A stretch of 64,000 nucleotides of DNA from CAIMUS01 sp963708455 (GTDB lineage: Bacteria > Pseudomonadota > Gammaproteobacteria > Competibacterales > Competibacteraceae). Below are positions 1 to 9,551 of this stretch, in pieces. The stretch spans positions 310,001 through 374,000 of the forward strand of contig CAVPSQ010000004.1 in the NCBI GenBank assembly GCA_963708455.1, written 5' to 3'. Made by a program: the position numbers and the translations under genes. How positions within the stretch are numbered: position 1 is the stretch's first letter; each line of letters opens with the position of its first letter. The notes under the pieces were generated by a model. The model was given only the letters and a program-made list of their open reading frames with translations, searched no databases and had not been told where the DNA came from.

Positions 1-1
1 G

Positions 2-1384
2 GATGTTTCCTTCGATCCGCCCAGCGGCGTCACCCCCTATCCCGCCTTTCTGGATCTGGTGCAGCGCCAGTTGCAACACCATTACCGGAAAGAGGATATC
101 GCCTCGGCAGGTTTGAATATCTTCACCACTCTGGATCCGCAGATCCAGGAGCTGACGGAAAAATCCATCCAGACTGGCCTGACTCAGTTGGAGAAAGGCA
201 ACCGCCGGATTGCGCCGTTGCAAGCGTCGGCCGTAGTGGTATCCACCCAGACCGCCGATGTGCTGGCCCTCGTGGGAGGACGTGACCCCCGTCTGGCGGG
301 TTTCAACCGGGCCCTGGATGCGCAGCGCCCCTCCGGTTCACTGCTCAAACCGGCGATCTATCTGACCGCTCTGGAGCGTCCCGACCAATACACCCTGGCG
401 ACGCTGCTGGACGACACCACGCCGGTAGTCTATAGAGAGCACGGCGGGAAACCGTGGCGACCCATGAATTACGACCGGCGTTCCCACGGGCGGGTCATGC
501 TGCGTCAGGCGCTGGCGCAGTCTCTCAATGTCCCGGCGGCCCGCGTGGGACTGGACCTGGATGTGACCCAGGTGATCGATACCCTGCAGCGACTGGGCAT
601 CGAGCGCGACATGAAACCCTATCCGTCCCTGCTGCTGGGCTCGCTGGAGCTGTCTTCACTGGACATCGCCCAGATGTACGAGACCATCGCCAGCGGTGGC
701 TTCCGCCTGCCGTTGCGCACCATTCGCGAAGTCACCACGACCGATGGCCAGCCGGTGCAGCGCTATGCGCTGGATGTGGAAAAAGTGGTCGAAGCCGGTC
801 CCGCCTATCTGATCGTCAACGCCATGCAGCAGGTCGTGCAGAATGGCACGGCCAGTTCGATGAAGCGGGTCATTGCGCCCGATTTAAAAATCGCCGGTAA
901 GACCGGCACCACGGACGAGTACCGCGATAGCTGGTTCTCCGGATTCAGCGGCAACCTGCTGTCAGTCGTCTGGGTAGGGCGGGACGACAACCGGCCGATA
1001 GGGCTGACCGGCGGCGAAGGCGCATTGCCGGTGTGGATGAATATCATGAGTAAACTCAAGCTGGAGCCGCTGGACCTGACCCAGCCGCCCGAAATCGAGG
1101 TAGCGATGATCAATCCGGCGTCCGGTCTGCGGGCCGGTAAAGGCTGTGGCAGTGCGGTTGCGCTGCCGTTTTTGAGCGGCTCGGTACCGGCTGGCGTTTC
1201 CTGTGGTGGCCGCGCAGCCCGCAAAGCAGCGAACAAACGCCCGCGGCCCGCCGCGCCGGGCGAGGACGCGCCGTTGTTCGAGGCGGTTAACAGCGATAGA
1301 CCGGGCGCCGCCGTCCGTCGCGCTCCTGAAGGAGCTGGACAATCCTATCCCATGAGTAATTTCTTTAGAGGGTTGGCGCAATGA
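2..1384 (+). CDS. mrcB: Penicillin-binding protein 1B, C-terminal part (5' end outside window)
   Basis: This is the transpeptidase part of a bifunctional class A penicillin-binding protein, which polymerises and crosslinks peptidoglycan in the periplasm. The open frame runs in from the left edge, so the glycosyltransferase domain and membrane anchor are missing. The three penicillin-binding motifs appear in order: SLLK (catalytic Ser, in SGSLLKP near base 340), SLN (near 520) and KTGTT (near 900). The tail is Ala/Arg-rich and low in complexity, as is common after this domain. The stop overlaps the start of the following lipoprotein gene as ATGA, suggesting co-translation. Assignment to PBP1B rather than PBP1A rests on the overall look of the domain and is a little less certain than the class. 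Confidence 0.85.
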   Translation, partial: DVSFDPPSGVTPYPAFLDLVQRQLQHHYRKEDIASAGLNIFTTLDPQIQELTEKSIQTGLTQLEKGNRRIAPLQASAVVVSTQTADVLALVGGRDPRLAGFNRALDAQRPSGSLLKPAIYLTALERPDQYTLATLLDDTTPVVYREHGGKPWRPMNYDRRSHGRVMLRQALAQSLNVPAARVGLDLDVTQVIDTLQRLGIERDMKPYPSLLLGSLELSSLDIAQMYETIASGGFRLPLRTIREVTTTDGQPVQRYALDVEKVVEAGPAYLIVNAMQQVVQNGTASSMKRVIAPDLKIAGKTGTTDEYRDSWFSGFSGNLLSVVWVGRDDNRPIGLTGGEGALPVWMNIMSKLKLEPLDLTQPPEIEVAMINPASGLRAGKGCGSAVALPFLSGSVPAGVSCGGRAARKAANKRPRPAAPGEDAPLFEAVNSDRPGAAVRRAPEGAGQSYPMSNFFRGLAQ

Positions 1385-2170
1385 TGGCGAACACCATCTC
1401 TTCCCGGTTGTTAATCGTTATGCCGTTGTTCTGGCTGGCGGGCTGTTCGACCACGGCCACGCGCAGCGACGCACCGGCGCCCGTCGTCGATCACAGTGTG
1501 GCGCCGGCGCAGTCGGCGCCGGGGCAAACGACCACGGCGGTGGTCACCACGCCCGACGTGCCTGTGGTCAAAGTGCAGCCGCTGCCGCGCCAGTTGCCGC
1601 TGGAGCCCGAACCGCAGATCAGCATGGCGCCGCCCACCCCCAAGCCTAAGCCCAAGCCGACGGTGACCACCGCCACAACCGCGCCGCGCGCCGCACCTGC
1701 CGACGCCGCCACACAGGTGGCGACCGCGGCGACCAAAGCGCCAGTGCAGAACGCGCCGGAAGCCGTGGTACCGCCGCCGCGGCCCAAAACCGCAGTGCGG
1801 GATGTCACCCCGCCGCCGGCGGATCTCGCCCCCAAGCAGGGCAACCAGGCGGTGCAGGCGCTGCTGAACAGCGCCCGCAAACACGTCGCCGGCAGCGACT
1901 GGGACAAGGCGGGCGCGGACCTGGAGCGCGCCTTGCGCATCGAGCCCAAGAACGCCGGCATCTGGCACGATCTGTCGCAGATACCGCTTGCAGCAGCGAC
2001 AGTTCAAGCAGGCCGAGGATCTGGCCGCCAAGTCCAACAGCCTGTCCGGCAATGACGCTACCGTGAAGTCCCGCAACTACAAGGTGATTTCCGTCGCCCG
2101 CCGGGCGCAGGGTGACGATCAGGGCGCCGACACTGCTGATGCCCAGGCCACGGTCAACAAACCCCAGTAG
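1381..2170 (+). CDS. TPR-containing lipoprotein, frameshifted near 1984
   Basis: The N-terminus has a signal peptide ending in a lipobox (WLAGC), so the product should be a lipid-anchored envelope protein. A long Pro/Ala/Thr/Lys-rich linker follows, then a tetratricopeptide-type helix pair (DWDKAGADLERALRIEPKN, then WHDLSQ). The frame breaks just after WHDLSQ. Reading one base further on gives IRLQQRQFKQAEDLAAKSNSL, the natural continuation of the repeat, ending at 2170. An extra C at about 1984 (atacCgcttg) explains the break. The gene is coupled to mrcB by an ATGA overlap, so a periplasmic role in cell-wall assembly is plausible. The exact function is unknown. Confidence 0.75.
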
Positions 2171-4112
2171 CCGGCGAGAGTCAACGGCGCAGCCGGCGGG
2201 CAGGCTGCTGACCATCGCCGAACTGCTCGGAGCGGACGGCCCGCTGGCCCGTCGTCTGCCGGGTTTTGCTCCGCGCCCGCAGCAGCAGGCGATGGCTGTC
2301 GCAGTCGCCCAGGCGCTGCAGTGCCGGCAGCGGTTGCTGGCCGAAGCGGGCACCGGCACCGGCAAAACCTTCGCTTACCTCGCCCCGGCGTTGCTGTCCG
2401 GCCGCAAGATAATCATCTCGACCGGCACCCGCAATCTGCAGGAGCAACTTTATCACCAGGATCTGCCGTTGCTACGCGAAGCCCTGGGGGTCAGAGTCGC
2501 CACCGCGCTGCTCAAGGGACGCAGCAATTACCTCTGTCTGCAACGGCTGGCGCGGACTGAAACTGGCGGACGCTGGCCCAACCGCCGCCAGGCGGCCGAG
2601 TTCGTGCGGATTCGCGCCTGGGCCGGGCGCACCCGGCGGGGCGATATCAGCGAAGTTGACGACGTATCCGAAAACTCGCCGCTCTGGTCGCAGGTGACGT
2701 CAACGGCCGATAATTGCCTGGGACAGGAATGCCCGCACCTGTCGTCCTGTTACCTGCTGCAAGCGCGCCGCCGGGCCTTCGAGGCCGACATCGTAGTGAT
2801 CAACCACCATCTGCTGTTCGCCGATATGGCGCTCAAGGAAGAAGGCTTCGGCGAGTTGCTGCCGGGCGCTGATGCGTTCATCCTGGACGAAGCCCATCAG
2901 TTGCCGGACGTGGCCGGCCATTTCTTCGGTCTGTCGTTGAGCAGCCGGCAACTCGACGAGTTAGCCAGGGACACCTTGCTGGAGCAACGCCGGGAAGCAG
3001 CCGATTTTGCAGCGCCGGCAGAGCGCGCGATGGCGCTGGAAAAAGCCGTCGCCGATTTCCGACTGGCACTGGGCATCGAAGCGGGTCGGGCCGCCTGGCG
3101 GACGGTGGCCGGACGGACGGCGGTAACAGCAGCCCGGCAGGCACTGCAAACGGCCTTACACGAGTTGCAGCAGGCGCTGCAACTGGCCGCCGTGCGCGGC
3201 AAGGGACTGGAAAACTGCTGGCGGCGCAGTGGCGATCTGGCCGGACTGCTGGAGCAACTGACGCAGCCGGCGGCGGTGGACTCGATCCAATGGTTCGAGA
3301 CCCGCAGTCGTGGTTTCAGTCTGAATCTCACTCCGCTGGAAGTGGCCTCCGGTTTCCGCGCTTGTCTACAGCGCTATCCGGGCGCCTGGATCTTCACCTC
3401 CGCCACACTGGCCGTAGGTGACAGCTTCGCTCATTTCGCCGCCCGGCTGGGGTTGGAGGAGTGCGTCACGCTGCGGCTGGACAGTCCTTTCGACTTTGCC
3501 CGACATGCGTTGCTGTACCTGCCCGGCGGCCTGCCCGAACCGGCTGCGCCGCACTACACGGCCGCTTTGATCGAGGCGGTGACGCCGGTGCTGGAAGCCA
3601 GCCGCGCCCGCGCCTTCCTGCTGTTTACCAGTTATCGGGCACTACGGGAAGCGGCCGCCCTGCTGGAAGGCCGTCTGGACTATCCTTTGCTGGTGCAGGG
3701 CAGTCTGCCCAAGCAGGCGTTGCTGGCGCGCTTTCGTGAACTGGGCAATGCGGTGCTGCTGGGCACGGCCAGTTTCTGGGAAGGAGTGGATGTGCGCGGC
3801 GAGGCTTTGTCCTGCGTGATCATCGATAAACTGCCGTTCGCCTCGCCGGGCGATCCGGTCCTGGAGGGACGCATCAACGCCATGCGGCAGCACGGCGACG
3901 ATCCGTTTTTGAATTACCAACTGCCGCATGCGGTCATCACTCTCAAGCAGGGCGTGGGGCGCTTGATCCGCGACGTGCGCGACCGCGGCGTACTGGTGCT
4001 GTGCGACCCCCGGTTGCGCTCGCGCTCCTACGGCAAGGTGTTTCTGGACAGTCTGCCGCCCATGCCGCGCACTGCCGATCTGGCCGAGGTGCAGCGGTTT
4101 TTCGCCGTTTGA
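2139..4112 (+). CDS. yoaA: ATP-dependent DNA helicase, YoaA/DinG (XPD-like) family
   Basis: This is a superfamily 2 helicase related to XPD, with an Fe-S cluster, implicated in DNA repair. The product closely follows E. coli YoaA along its whole length. Visible motifs are Walker A (EAGTGTGKT), the DEAH box (DEAHQLPD) and four cysteines that could bind a 4Fe-4S cluster (YLCL, then CLGQECPHLSSC). Late helicase motifs include SFWEGVDVRG and QGVGRLIRD. I prefer the ATG at 2139; the frame stays open to a GTG at 2112, and both lie inside the end of the upstream lipoprotein gene. Length is about 657 residues, near the family norm. Confidence 0.9.
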   Translation: MPRPRSTNPSSRRESTAQPAGRLLTIAELLGADGPLARRLPGFAPRPQQQAMAVAVAQALQCRQRLLAEAGTGTGKTFAYLAPALLSGRKIIISTGTRNLQEQLYHQDLPLLREALGVRVATALLKGRSNYLCLQRLARTETGGRWPNRRQAAEFVRIRAWAGRTRRGDISEVDDVSENSPLWSQVTSTADNCLGQECPHLSSCYLLQARRRAFEADIVVINHHLLFADMALKEEGFGELLPGADAFILDEAHQLPDVAGHFFGLSLSSRQLDELARDTLLEQRREAADFAAPAERAMALEKAVADFRLALGIEAGRAAWRTVAGRTAVTAARQALQTALHELQQALQLAAVRGKGLENCWRRSGDLAGLLEQLTQPAAVDSIQWFETRSRGFSLNLTPLEVASGFRACLQRYPGAWIFTSATLAVGDSFAHFAARLGLEECVTLRLDSPFDFARHALLYLPGGLPEPAAPHYTAALIEAVTPVLEASRARAFLLFTSYRALREAAALLEGRLDYPLLVQGSLPKQALLARFRELGNAVLLGTASFWEGVDVRGEALSCVIIDKLPFASPGDPVLEGRINAMRQHGDDPFLNYQLPHAVITLKQGVGRLIRDVRDRGVLVLCDPRLRSRSYGKVFLDSLPPMPRTADLAEVQRFFAV

Positions 4113-4119
4113 TGCCGGA

Positions 4120-4141
4120 CGGAATGACACCGCTCATTCCG
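4120..4141 (+). terminator. Possible hairpin terminator between convergent genes
   Basis: An 8-bp perfect stem (CGGAATGA with TCATTCCG) and a 6-base loop lie just after the helicase stop. A T-rich run (tttattttt) follows about 10 bases later. The convergent position supports a terminator, but the U-tract is not adjacent to the stem. Confidence 0.35.
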
Positions 4142-4151
4142 CCCTGCGGCT

Positions 4152-4658
4152 TTATTTTTGAATCACAAGTGGCAAATTCCGGGTTATCGTGGTAACCGGA
4201 CTGCTGAAAGTGAGTTGCAAATCATAATTCCCCGGTTTTGCTTTGGGGGAGGTTTTGATACTGGCGCTCACCTTCCATTTCCCCGGCCGCAACTCAAAAT
4301 CGTCGGTTTTATTCTCGAAGACCAAGCGATTCTGATAATAAATTCTTCTGGTCAGGACGCCGCTGATCGGCGTTGACTGCTCGGTGCAGACCGCATAGCT
4401 AAACCGATGGCTGAATTCTTCACCAGGCGCTGGCGTGGCCGGCACGATCCGGTCTTCTTCGATAACCACAAAGGGGAGCTTTTTGCTGGCGCAGTTATAG
4501 TCATTCCAGGTTGCCTGGGCATCGAGTACCGGCTGCACCCCAGGTTGCGCTGGCGCTGGTGGCGGCGGTGGAGCAGCAGCGCTTTCTGGCGGCGCGGGCG
4601 CCTGATGCGCACAGGCAAGCAAAGCAGCGCATAGAGTTACGATTACCAGTCGTTGCAT
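4152..4658 (-). CDS. Putative lipoprotein of unknown function
   Basis: A 168-residue protein with a short signal peptide and a lipobox (ALLAC), so probably lipidated and held in the envelope. A Pro/Ala-rich linker (about residues 20-45) leads to a compact C-terminal domain rich in beta-strand-like sequence, with two cysteines (NCASKK and VCTEQ) that could pair. The C-terminal segment (RPGKWKVSASIKT, then PGNYDLQLTF) resembles an immunoglobulin-like or DUF-type beta-sandwich; that is only an impression. It stands alone, convergent with yoaA and upstream of nothing obviously related. I do not recognise the family. Confidence 0.7.
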   Translation of the reverse strand: MQRLVIVTLCAALLACAHQAPAPPESAAAPPPPPAPAQPGVQPVLDAQATWNDYNCASKKLPFVVIEEDRIVPATPAPGEEFSHRFSYAVCTEQSTPISGVLTRRIYYQNRLVFENKTDDFELRPGKWKVSASIKTSPKAKPGNYDLQLTFSSPVTTITRNLPLVIQK

Positions 4659-4716
4659 CAGAGGTCCTCTTGGCTAGAGTGATGATGGCAGAGCAGGGGA
4701 CACATAACGCCGTCTT

Positions 4717-6189
4717 TCAAGCTGCCCGCGTGCCGCCGACGGTCAACCCGTCCACCCGCAGGGTCGGCTGACCCACCCCGACCGGCACGCTCTGGCCGTC
4801 CTTGCCGCAGGTGCCGATGCCGGCGTCCAGTTGCAGATCGTTGCCGACCATCGACACCCGCGTCAGCACGTCGGGACCGTTACCGATCAGCGTAGCGCCC
4901 TTCACCGGCCGGGTCACCTGGCCGTTCTCGATCAGGTACGCCTCGCTGGTGGAAAACACGAATTTGCCCGAGGTGATATCCACCTGGCCGCCGCCGAAAT
5001 TGACCGCGTACAAGCCTTTGTTCACCGAGGCGATGATCTCGCCGGGATCGTGCGGACCGGGCAGCATATACGTATTGGTCATGCGCGGCAGAGGCAGATG
5101 CGCATAGGATTGCCGCCGCCCGTTGCCGGTCGGCGCCATGCCCATCAGCCGGGCGTTGAGCTTATCCTGCATATAGCCCTTGAGCACGCCGTTTTCGATC
5201 AGCACGGTGTATTGAGTCGGCGTGCCCTCATCGTCGATGTTCAGAGAACCCCGCCGGTTTTCCAAGGTGCCGTCGTCCACCACGGTGCACAGTGGGGACG
5301 CCACTGTTTCGCCCAACCGGCCGGCGAAGGCCGACGTGCCCTTGCGATTGAAATCCCCTTCCAAGCCGTGACCCACCGCCTCATGCAGCAGGATGCCGGG
5401 CCAGCCGGGACCCAGCACCACTGTCATCGTGCCGGCGGGAGCGGCATCCGCGTCCAGATTGATCAGCGCCTGCCGCACCGCCTCGCGGGCGTAGCGCAAA
5501 GCGCGTTCCTGCTCCAGGAAGACAGCGTAGCCCAACCGGCCGCCGCCGCCGCTGCTGCCCTGCTCACGGCGCCCCTGCTGTTCGACGATCACGTTGACAT
5601 TCAGCCGCACCAGGGGCCGCACATCCGCAGCCAGGGTGCCGTCGCTGCCGGCCACCAGGATGACATCGTGCACCGCCGCCAGACTGACCATCACCTGACT
5701 GACCCGTGCGTCCTGCCGGTGGGCTGCGGCATCCACGGCTTCCAGCAGCGCGATTTTTTCCTGAGACGACAGAGTTTCCAGAGGATCCAGCGGCGCGTAC
5801 AGGTGCAGTCCGGTTTGCGACCGCCAGGTCTGCAACCGGCCATTGTGGCCGCCGTGGGCAATGGCGCGGGCTGCCCGCGAGGCTTCCAGCAGAGCCGGCA
5901 GCACGATTTCGTCGGAATAGGCAAAGCCGGTCTTTTCGCCACTGACGGCGCGCACGCCCACGCCCTGTTCGATATGATGGCTGGCGTGCTTGACGGTGCC
6001 GTCCTCCAGTGACCAGGATTCGTGCCGGCTGACCTGGAAATACAGGTCGCCGCTGTCGATGCCATAATCCAGCAGGCAGGTCAGGGCCTGATTGAGGTCG
6101 TCCTCGCCCACACCGGCGGGGGTTAGAATATGGTGACGGGCAATGGCAAGCACATCGCTCATGGCGGCATCGCTTTGATAGGCATTCAC
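4717..6189 (-). CDS. tldD: Metalloprotease TldD
   Basis: TldD pairs with TldE/PmbA as a zinc protease that cleaves unfolded peptides, acts in microcin B17 maturation and degrades CcdA. The product is 490 residues (E. coli 481) and matches TldD throughout. The metal-binding HEAVGHGLEGD motif is intact (near base 5370), and the conserved C-terminal GKDGQSVPVGVGQP segment is present. The start is a GTG at 6189 whose first bases overlap the stop of the upstream nitrilase gene (GTGA), indicating translational coupling. An internal ATG (MSDVLA) is an alternative start. The partner tldE/pmbA is not in this window. Confidence 0.95.
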   Translation of the reverse strand: MNAYQSDAAMSDVLAIARHHILTPAGVGEDDLNQALTCLLDYGIDSGDLYFQVSRHESWSLEDGTVKHASHHIEQGVGVRAVSGEKTGFAYSDEIVLPALLEASRAARAIAHGGHNGRLQTWRSQTGLHLYAPLDPLETLSSQEKIALLEAVDAAAHRQDARVSQVMVSLAAVHDVILVAGSDGTLAADVRPLVRLNVNVIVEQQGRREQGSSGGGGRLGYAVFLEQERALRYAREAVRQALINLDADAAPAGTMTVVLGPGWPGILLHEAVGHGLEGDFNRKGTSAFAGRLGETVASPLCTVVDDGTLENRRGSLNIDDEGTPTQYTVLIENGVLKGYMQDKLNARLMGMAPTGNGRRQSYAHLPLPRMTNTYMLPGPHDPGEIIASVNKGLYAVNFGGGQVDITSGKFVFSTSEAYLIENGQVTRPVKGATLIGNGPDVLTRVSMVGNDLQLDAGIGTCGKDGQSVPVGVGQPTLRVDGLTVGGTRAA

Positions 6190-7043
6190 TGAGATCGACC
6201 GACCGCGGGCCCGGCGTCCGGTTCATGTCCCCAACCGGAGCGGCGGTGCTGAATGGCCGGGAACTGCCGGCGGATGGTGTCCAGACGCTGTCGGTCCAGT
6301 TGTGCCAGCGCCAGCCCCGGCCCGTGCGGCCACCGCTCCAGCACCACGCCCCAGGGATCGACGATCATGCTGTCGCCGTAAGTTTCGCGACCGTTGGCGT
6401 GCCGGCCGCCCTGAGCGGCAGCGATCACGTAACACAGGTTCTCGATAGCGCGGGCGCGCAGCAGCGCCTCCCAGTGCGCCCTGCCGGTGACCGCCGTGAA
6501 GGCGGCCGGCAGCGCCAGCAGTTCCATGCCCCGGTCCAGCAGCGCGCGGAACAGTTCGGGAAAACGCAGATCGTAGCAGACCGCCAGCCCCAGCCGGCCA
6601 AAGGGCGTATCCGCCACCATCGGCCGGTCGCCCGGCTCGATGGTGGCCGATTCGCGATAACTTTCCTGATTGCCGGGCACCTGCACGTCGAACAGGTGCA
6701 TCTTGTCATAGCGGGCGGCCAGCCGGCCCTGGGGATCGAACAGCAGACAGGCGGCGCGCACCTTGTCAGCAGCGGCGGCCACCAGGGGAATGGTCCCGCC
6801 GACCAGCCAGCAGCCATGCCGGGCGGCCTGCCCGGCCAGAAAATCCTGAATAGGACCGTCGCCCTCCGGCTCGCGCACCGCCAGTTTGGCGGATTCCTTA
6901 AGGCCCATCAGGGCGAAGTTCTCCGGCAACACCAGCAATTGGGCGCCGGCGGCGGCCGCCCGGCCGAGCAGGCGCCCGGCTTCCCGCAGATTGGCGGCGA
7001 CATCCGCTCCGGAAATCATTTGCACGGCGGCGGCGACAGTCAT
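6186..7043 (-). CDS. Carbon-nitrogen hydrolase (nitrilase superfamily, Nit1/amidase-like)
   Basis: A cytoplasmic hydrolase of 285 residues from the nitrilase superfamily. The Glu-Lys-Cys catalytic triad is visible: Glu in LPENFA, Lys in DKMHLFD and Cys in AVCYDLRFPELFR. Members with these motifs act as deaminated-glutathione or omega-amidases that clear by-products. Gammaproteobacterial genomes often place such a gene immediately upstream of tldD, as here, with a 4-base overlap. The start at 7043 (MTVAAAVQMISG) gives the normal N-terminal strand. The exact substrate cannot be read from sequence. The divergent region up to prkB (7044-7223) should hold both promoters. Confidence 0.9.
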   Translation of the reverse strand: MTVAAAVQMISGADVAANLREAGRLLGRAAAAGAQLLVLPENFALMGLKESAKLAVREPEGDGPIQDFLAGQAARHGCWLVGGTIPLVAAAADKVRAACLLFDPQGRLAARYDKMHLFDVQVPGNQESYRESATIEPGDRPMVADTPFGRLGLAVCYDLRFPELFRALLDRGMELLALPAAFTAVTGRAHWEALLRARAIENLCYVIAAAQGGRHANGRETYGDSMIVDPWGVVLERWPHGPGLALAQLDRQRLDTIRRQFPAIQHRRSGWGHEPDAGPAVGRSQ

Positions 7044-7223
7044 CGTAGGCTACTCTCGCAATCGTGGTTGCCGGCAGGCAACGCGCCTGCTTGCCGGACA
7101 GCACTGAGCATAACATACTGCCCAGCGCGGCAGGGCAGTAAAATAGTCGTATTATTCCCGCATCGATAGACCGGGCGGGTCCGGCGCCGGTGGCCGCGAA
7201 TATCCTAATTTGAGGAGTGGACC

Positions 7224-8105
7224 ATGTCGAAGCAACACCCTGTTTTTGCGGTGACCGGTTCATCCGGCGCCGGCACGTCGTACGTCAAGGATGCGATGGG
7301 GCATATCTTCCGGCGGGACGGCATCAAGGCCGTTGTCATCGAAGGGGACAGCTTCCATCGCTACGATCGCAAGGAAATGGACCGCCAGGTTGAGGAGGCG
7401 CGCAAGACAGGCAATTACCATCTCAGCCACTTCGGGTCGGAATGCAACCACTGGGATAAACTGGAAGCCTTGTTCAAGGAATACGGCGAGACCGGTGCCG
7501 GCATGCAGCGCTACTATATCCACAACGAAGAGGAGAGCAAAAAATTCGGCCGACCGGAAGGCGCCTTCACACCCTGGCAACCGCTGCCGCCGGATACTGA
7601 TTTATTATTCTACGAGGGGCTGCATGGTGGTGTGGTGACGGATACCGTCAACATCGCCCAACACGTGGATCTGCTGGTCGGCGTGGTGCCGATCGTCAAT
7701 CTGGAATGGATTCAGAAGATTCATCGCGACACCAAGCAGCGCGGTTACAGCCTGGAAATGGTGACCGAAACGATTTTGCGGCGGATGCACGATTACACCC
7801 ATTACATCACGCCGCAATTCTCCCGCACCGACATCAACTTTCAGCGGGTCCCGACGGTGGATACCTCCAATCCATTTATTGCCCGGGAGATACCCACGCT
7901 GGATGAAAGCTTCGTGGTTATCCGCTTTCGCAATCCCAAGAAGATCAATGTCGATTTCACCTATCTGCTCAGCATGCTGCACGATTCCTTCATGTCGCGC
8001 CCCAACACCATCGTGGCGCCCGGCGGCAAGATGAGCTTCGCTATGGAAATCATTCTGCAACCGGAAATCGAGAAACTGGTCACTGGGCGGTTTAGGGAGA
8101 TATAA
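7224..8105 (+). CDS. prkB: Phosphoribulokinase (bacterial class I)
   Basis: Phosphorylates ribulose-5-phosphate with ATP to give ribulose-1,5-bisphosphate, the Calvin-cycle precursor for Rubisco. The 293-residue product has the P-loop GSSGAGTS, the conserved EGDSFHRYDR segment, the LFYEGLHGGVV Walker-B-like segment and the signature HVDLLVGVVPIVNLEWIQK. Length and motifs fit the octameric proteobacterial enzyme. E. coli has a PrkB homologue without a Calvin cycle, so this gene alone does not prove autotrophy, and no Rubisco gene is in the window. A good ribosome binding site (gaggag) precedes the ATG. It appears to be transcribed alone. Confidence 0.9.
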   Translation: MSKQHPVFAVTGSSGAGTSYVKDAMGHIFRRDGIKAVVIEGDSFHRYDRKEMDRQVEEARKTGNYHLSHFGSECNHWDKLEALFKEYGETGAGMQRYYIHNEEESKKFGRPEGAFTPWQPLPPDTDLLFYEGLHGGVVTDTVNIAQHVDLLVGVVPIVNLEWIQKIHRDTKQRGYSLEMVTETILRRMHDYTHYITPQFSRTDINFQRVPTVDTSNPFIAREIPTLDESFVVIRFRNPKKINVDFTYLLSMLHDSFMSRPNTIVAPGGKMSFAMEIILQPEIEKLVTGRFREI

Positions 8106-8163
8106 ATCAGTAATTGTAGATACCGTCTTGAGCTGAGCACAGGGCCTTATTGAACAGCCTGAG

Positions 8164-9480
8164 ATGATCTTGAACGCCGTCTCCTTCGTCGCTGCCTTCC
8201 GCCAGGCGGGTCCTTATATCAACGCCCATCGCGGCCGAACGTTCGTCATCCTGTTCGGCGGCGAGGCCGTGCTGGACGCCCGCTTGGCCAGCCTGATCGG
8301 CGATATTTCGCTGCTGCACAGCTTAGGGATTCGGCTGGTACTGGTGCACGGCGCCCGCCCGCAAATCGAGGAGCGGTTGCGGGAAACGGGACCGCCGCCG
8401 CGCTTCGTCAATGGCCTGCGCATCACCGACAGCGAGACCCTGCTTGTCGTCAAACAGGCGGTCGGACAGGCGCATATCCAGGTCGAGGCCAGCCTGTCGA
8501 TGGCGCTGGCCAATTCACCCATGTACGGCGCCCGGATACGGGTGGTGTCCGGCAATTTCATCACTGCCCGGCCGGTGGGGGTGCGCGACGGCGTGGATTA
8601 TTGCTTTACCGGCGAGGTGCGACGCATCGATACGGCGGCGATTAACACCGTGCTGGGCAACAACGCCATCGTGCTGCTGTCGCCGTTAGGCTATTCGCCG
8701 ACCGGCGAGGTGTTCAACATCAACGCCGAAGAAGTGGCGACCGCTGCCGCAGCCGCCCTGCGGGCTGATAAGCTGTTGCTGCTGCTCGATAATCCCCGCC
8801 TGACGGACCGCGATGGCCGGCTGCTGCGGCAGTTGAGCCCGAGCGACACCGAGCGCGTGTTGCACGACGGGGTTACGTTGTCCCCGGAAATGACCCGCCA
8901 TTTACACTCCGCACTGCGCGCCTGCCGCGCCGGCGTGCGCCGCATCCATCTGCTCGACCGCACCCTGGAAGGCGCGCTGCTGCTGGAATTGTTTACCCGT
9001 GACGGCATCGGCACGCTGATCACCACCGATATCTATGAGGGCTTGCGCCCGGCCACGATCGACGACGCGGGCGGCATCCTGGAATTAATTCGCCCGCTGG
9101 AGACCGAAGGCGTGCTGGTGCGGCGCTCGCGGGAATTGCTGGAAATCGAAATCGACCGCTTTACCGTGGTGGAGCGGGACGGCGCCATCATCGGTTGCGC
9201 CGCGCTCTATCCGTTTGCGGCGGAGCGGTTGGGGGAACTGGCCTGCGTCGCGGTGCATCCGGATTACCGCAACCAGGGCCGGGCCGACGCGTTGTTGTGC
9301 TTTCTCGAACGTCAAGCCAGGCGACAGGGGCTGGAGCAGTTGTTCGTGCTCACCACCCGCGCCGCTCACTGGTTTCAGGAGCGCGGCTTCGAACTGGCGG
9401 AGGTCGAGGATCTGCCCCTGGAAAAACGGCAACTGTACAACTGGCAGCGGCGCTCCAAAGTGTTGGTCAAGTCGCTGTGA
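8164..9480 (+). CDS. argA: N-acetylglutamate synthase
   Basis: Catalyses the first step of arginine biosynthesis, acetylating glutamate with acetyl-CoA. The 438-residue product has the classical ArgA layout. An N-terminal amino-acid-kinase-like domain (about residues 1-285, with FVILFGGEAV and VLVHGARPQI) forms the arginine-binding regulatory part. A C-terminal GNAT acetyltransferase domain follows (about 290-438, with LACVAVHPDYRNQGRADAL as the acetyl-CoA loop). Length is typical (E. coli 443). Feedback inhibition by arginine is expected from the family. Confidence 0.95.
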   Translation: MILNAVSFVAAFRQAGPYINAHRGRTFVILFGGEAVLDARLASLIGDISLLHSLGIRLVLVHGARPQIEERLRETGPPPRFVNGLRITDSETLLVVKQAVGQAHIQVEASLSMALANSPMYGARIRVVSGNFITARPVGVRDGVDYCFTGEVRRIDTAAINTVLGNNAIVLLSPLGYSPTGEVFNINAEEVATAAAAALRADKLLLLLDNPRLTDRDGRLLRQLSPSDTERVLHDGVTLSPEMTRHLHSALRACRAGVRRIHLLDRTLEGALLLELFTRDGIGTLITTDIYEGLRPATIDDAGGILELIRPLETEGVLVRRSRELLEIEIDRFTVVERDGAIIGCAALYPFAAERLGELACVAVHPDYRNQGRADALLCFLERQARRQGLEQLFVLTTRAAHWFQERGFELAEVEDLPLEKRQLYNWQRRSKVLVKSL

Positions 9481-9516
9481 AGCCATCGTTCAGTCCCCTC
9501 TGCCCCTCACCTCCAA

Positions 9517-9542
9517 CCCCTCTCCCGCAAGCGGGCGAGGGG
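9517..9542. repeat. REP-like palindromic element
   Basis: An imperfect palindrome, cccctctcccgc/gcgggcgagggg with a short aa loop, lies between the convergent argA and rsmJ genes. Elements of this look are scattered in many GC-rich proteobacterial genomes. It could fold in RNA from either strand and may stabilise or terminate transcripts. Confidence 0.5.
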
Positions 9543-9551
9543 CGTGAACGG

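Noticed and set aside
1411..2076. Long minus-strand open frame opposite the TPR lipoprotein
   Set aside because: Arg/Gly-rich composition and exact antisense position to a real gene; a shadow of high-GC coding DNA.
4831..6012. 393-codon plus-strand frame opposite tldD
   Set aside because: Antisense to a clearly conserved gene; His/Gln/Arg-rich content typical of shadows.
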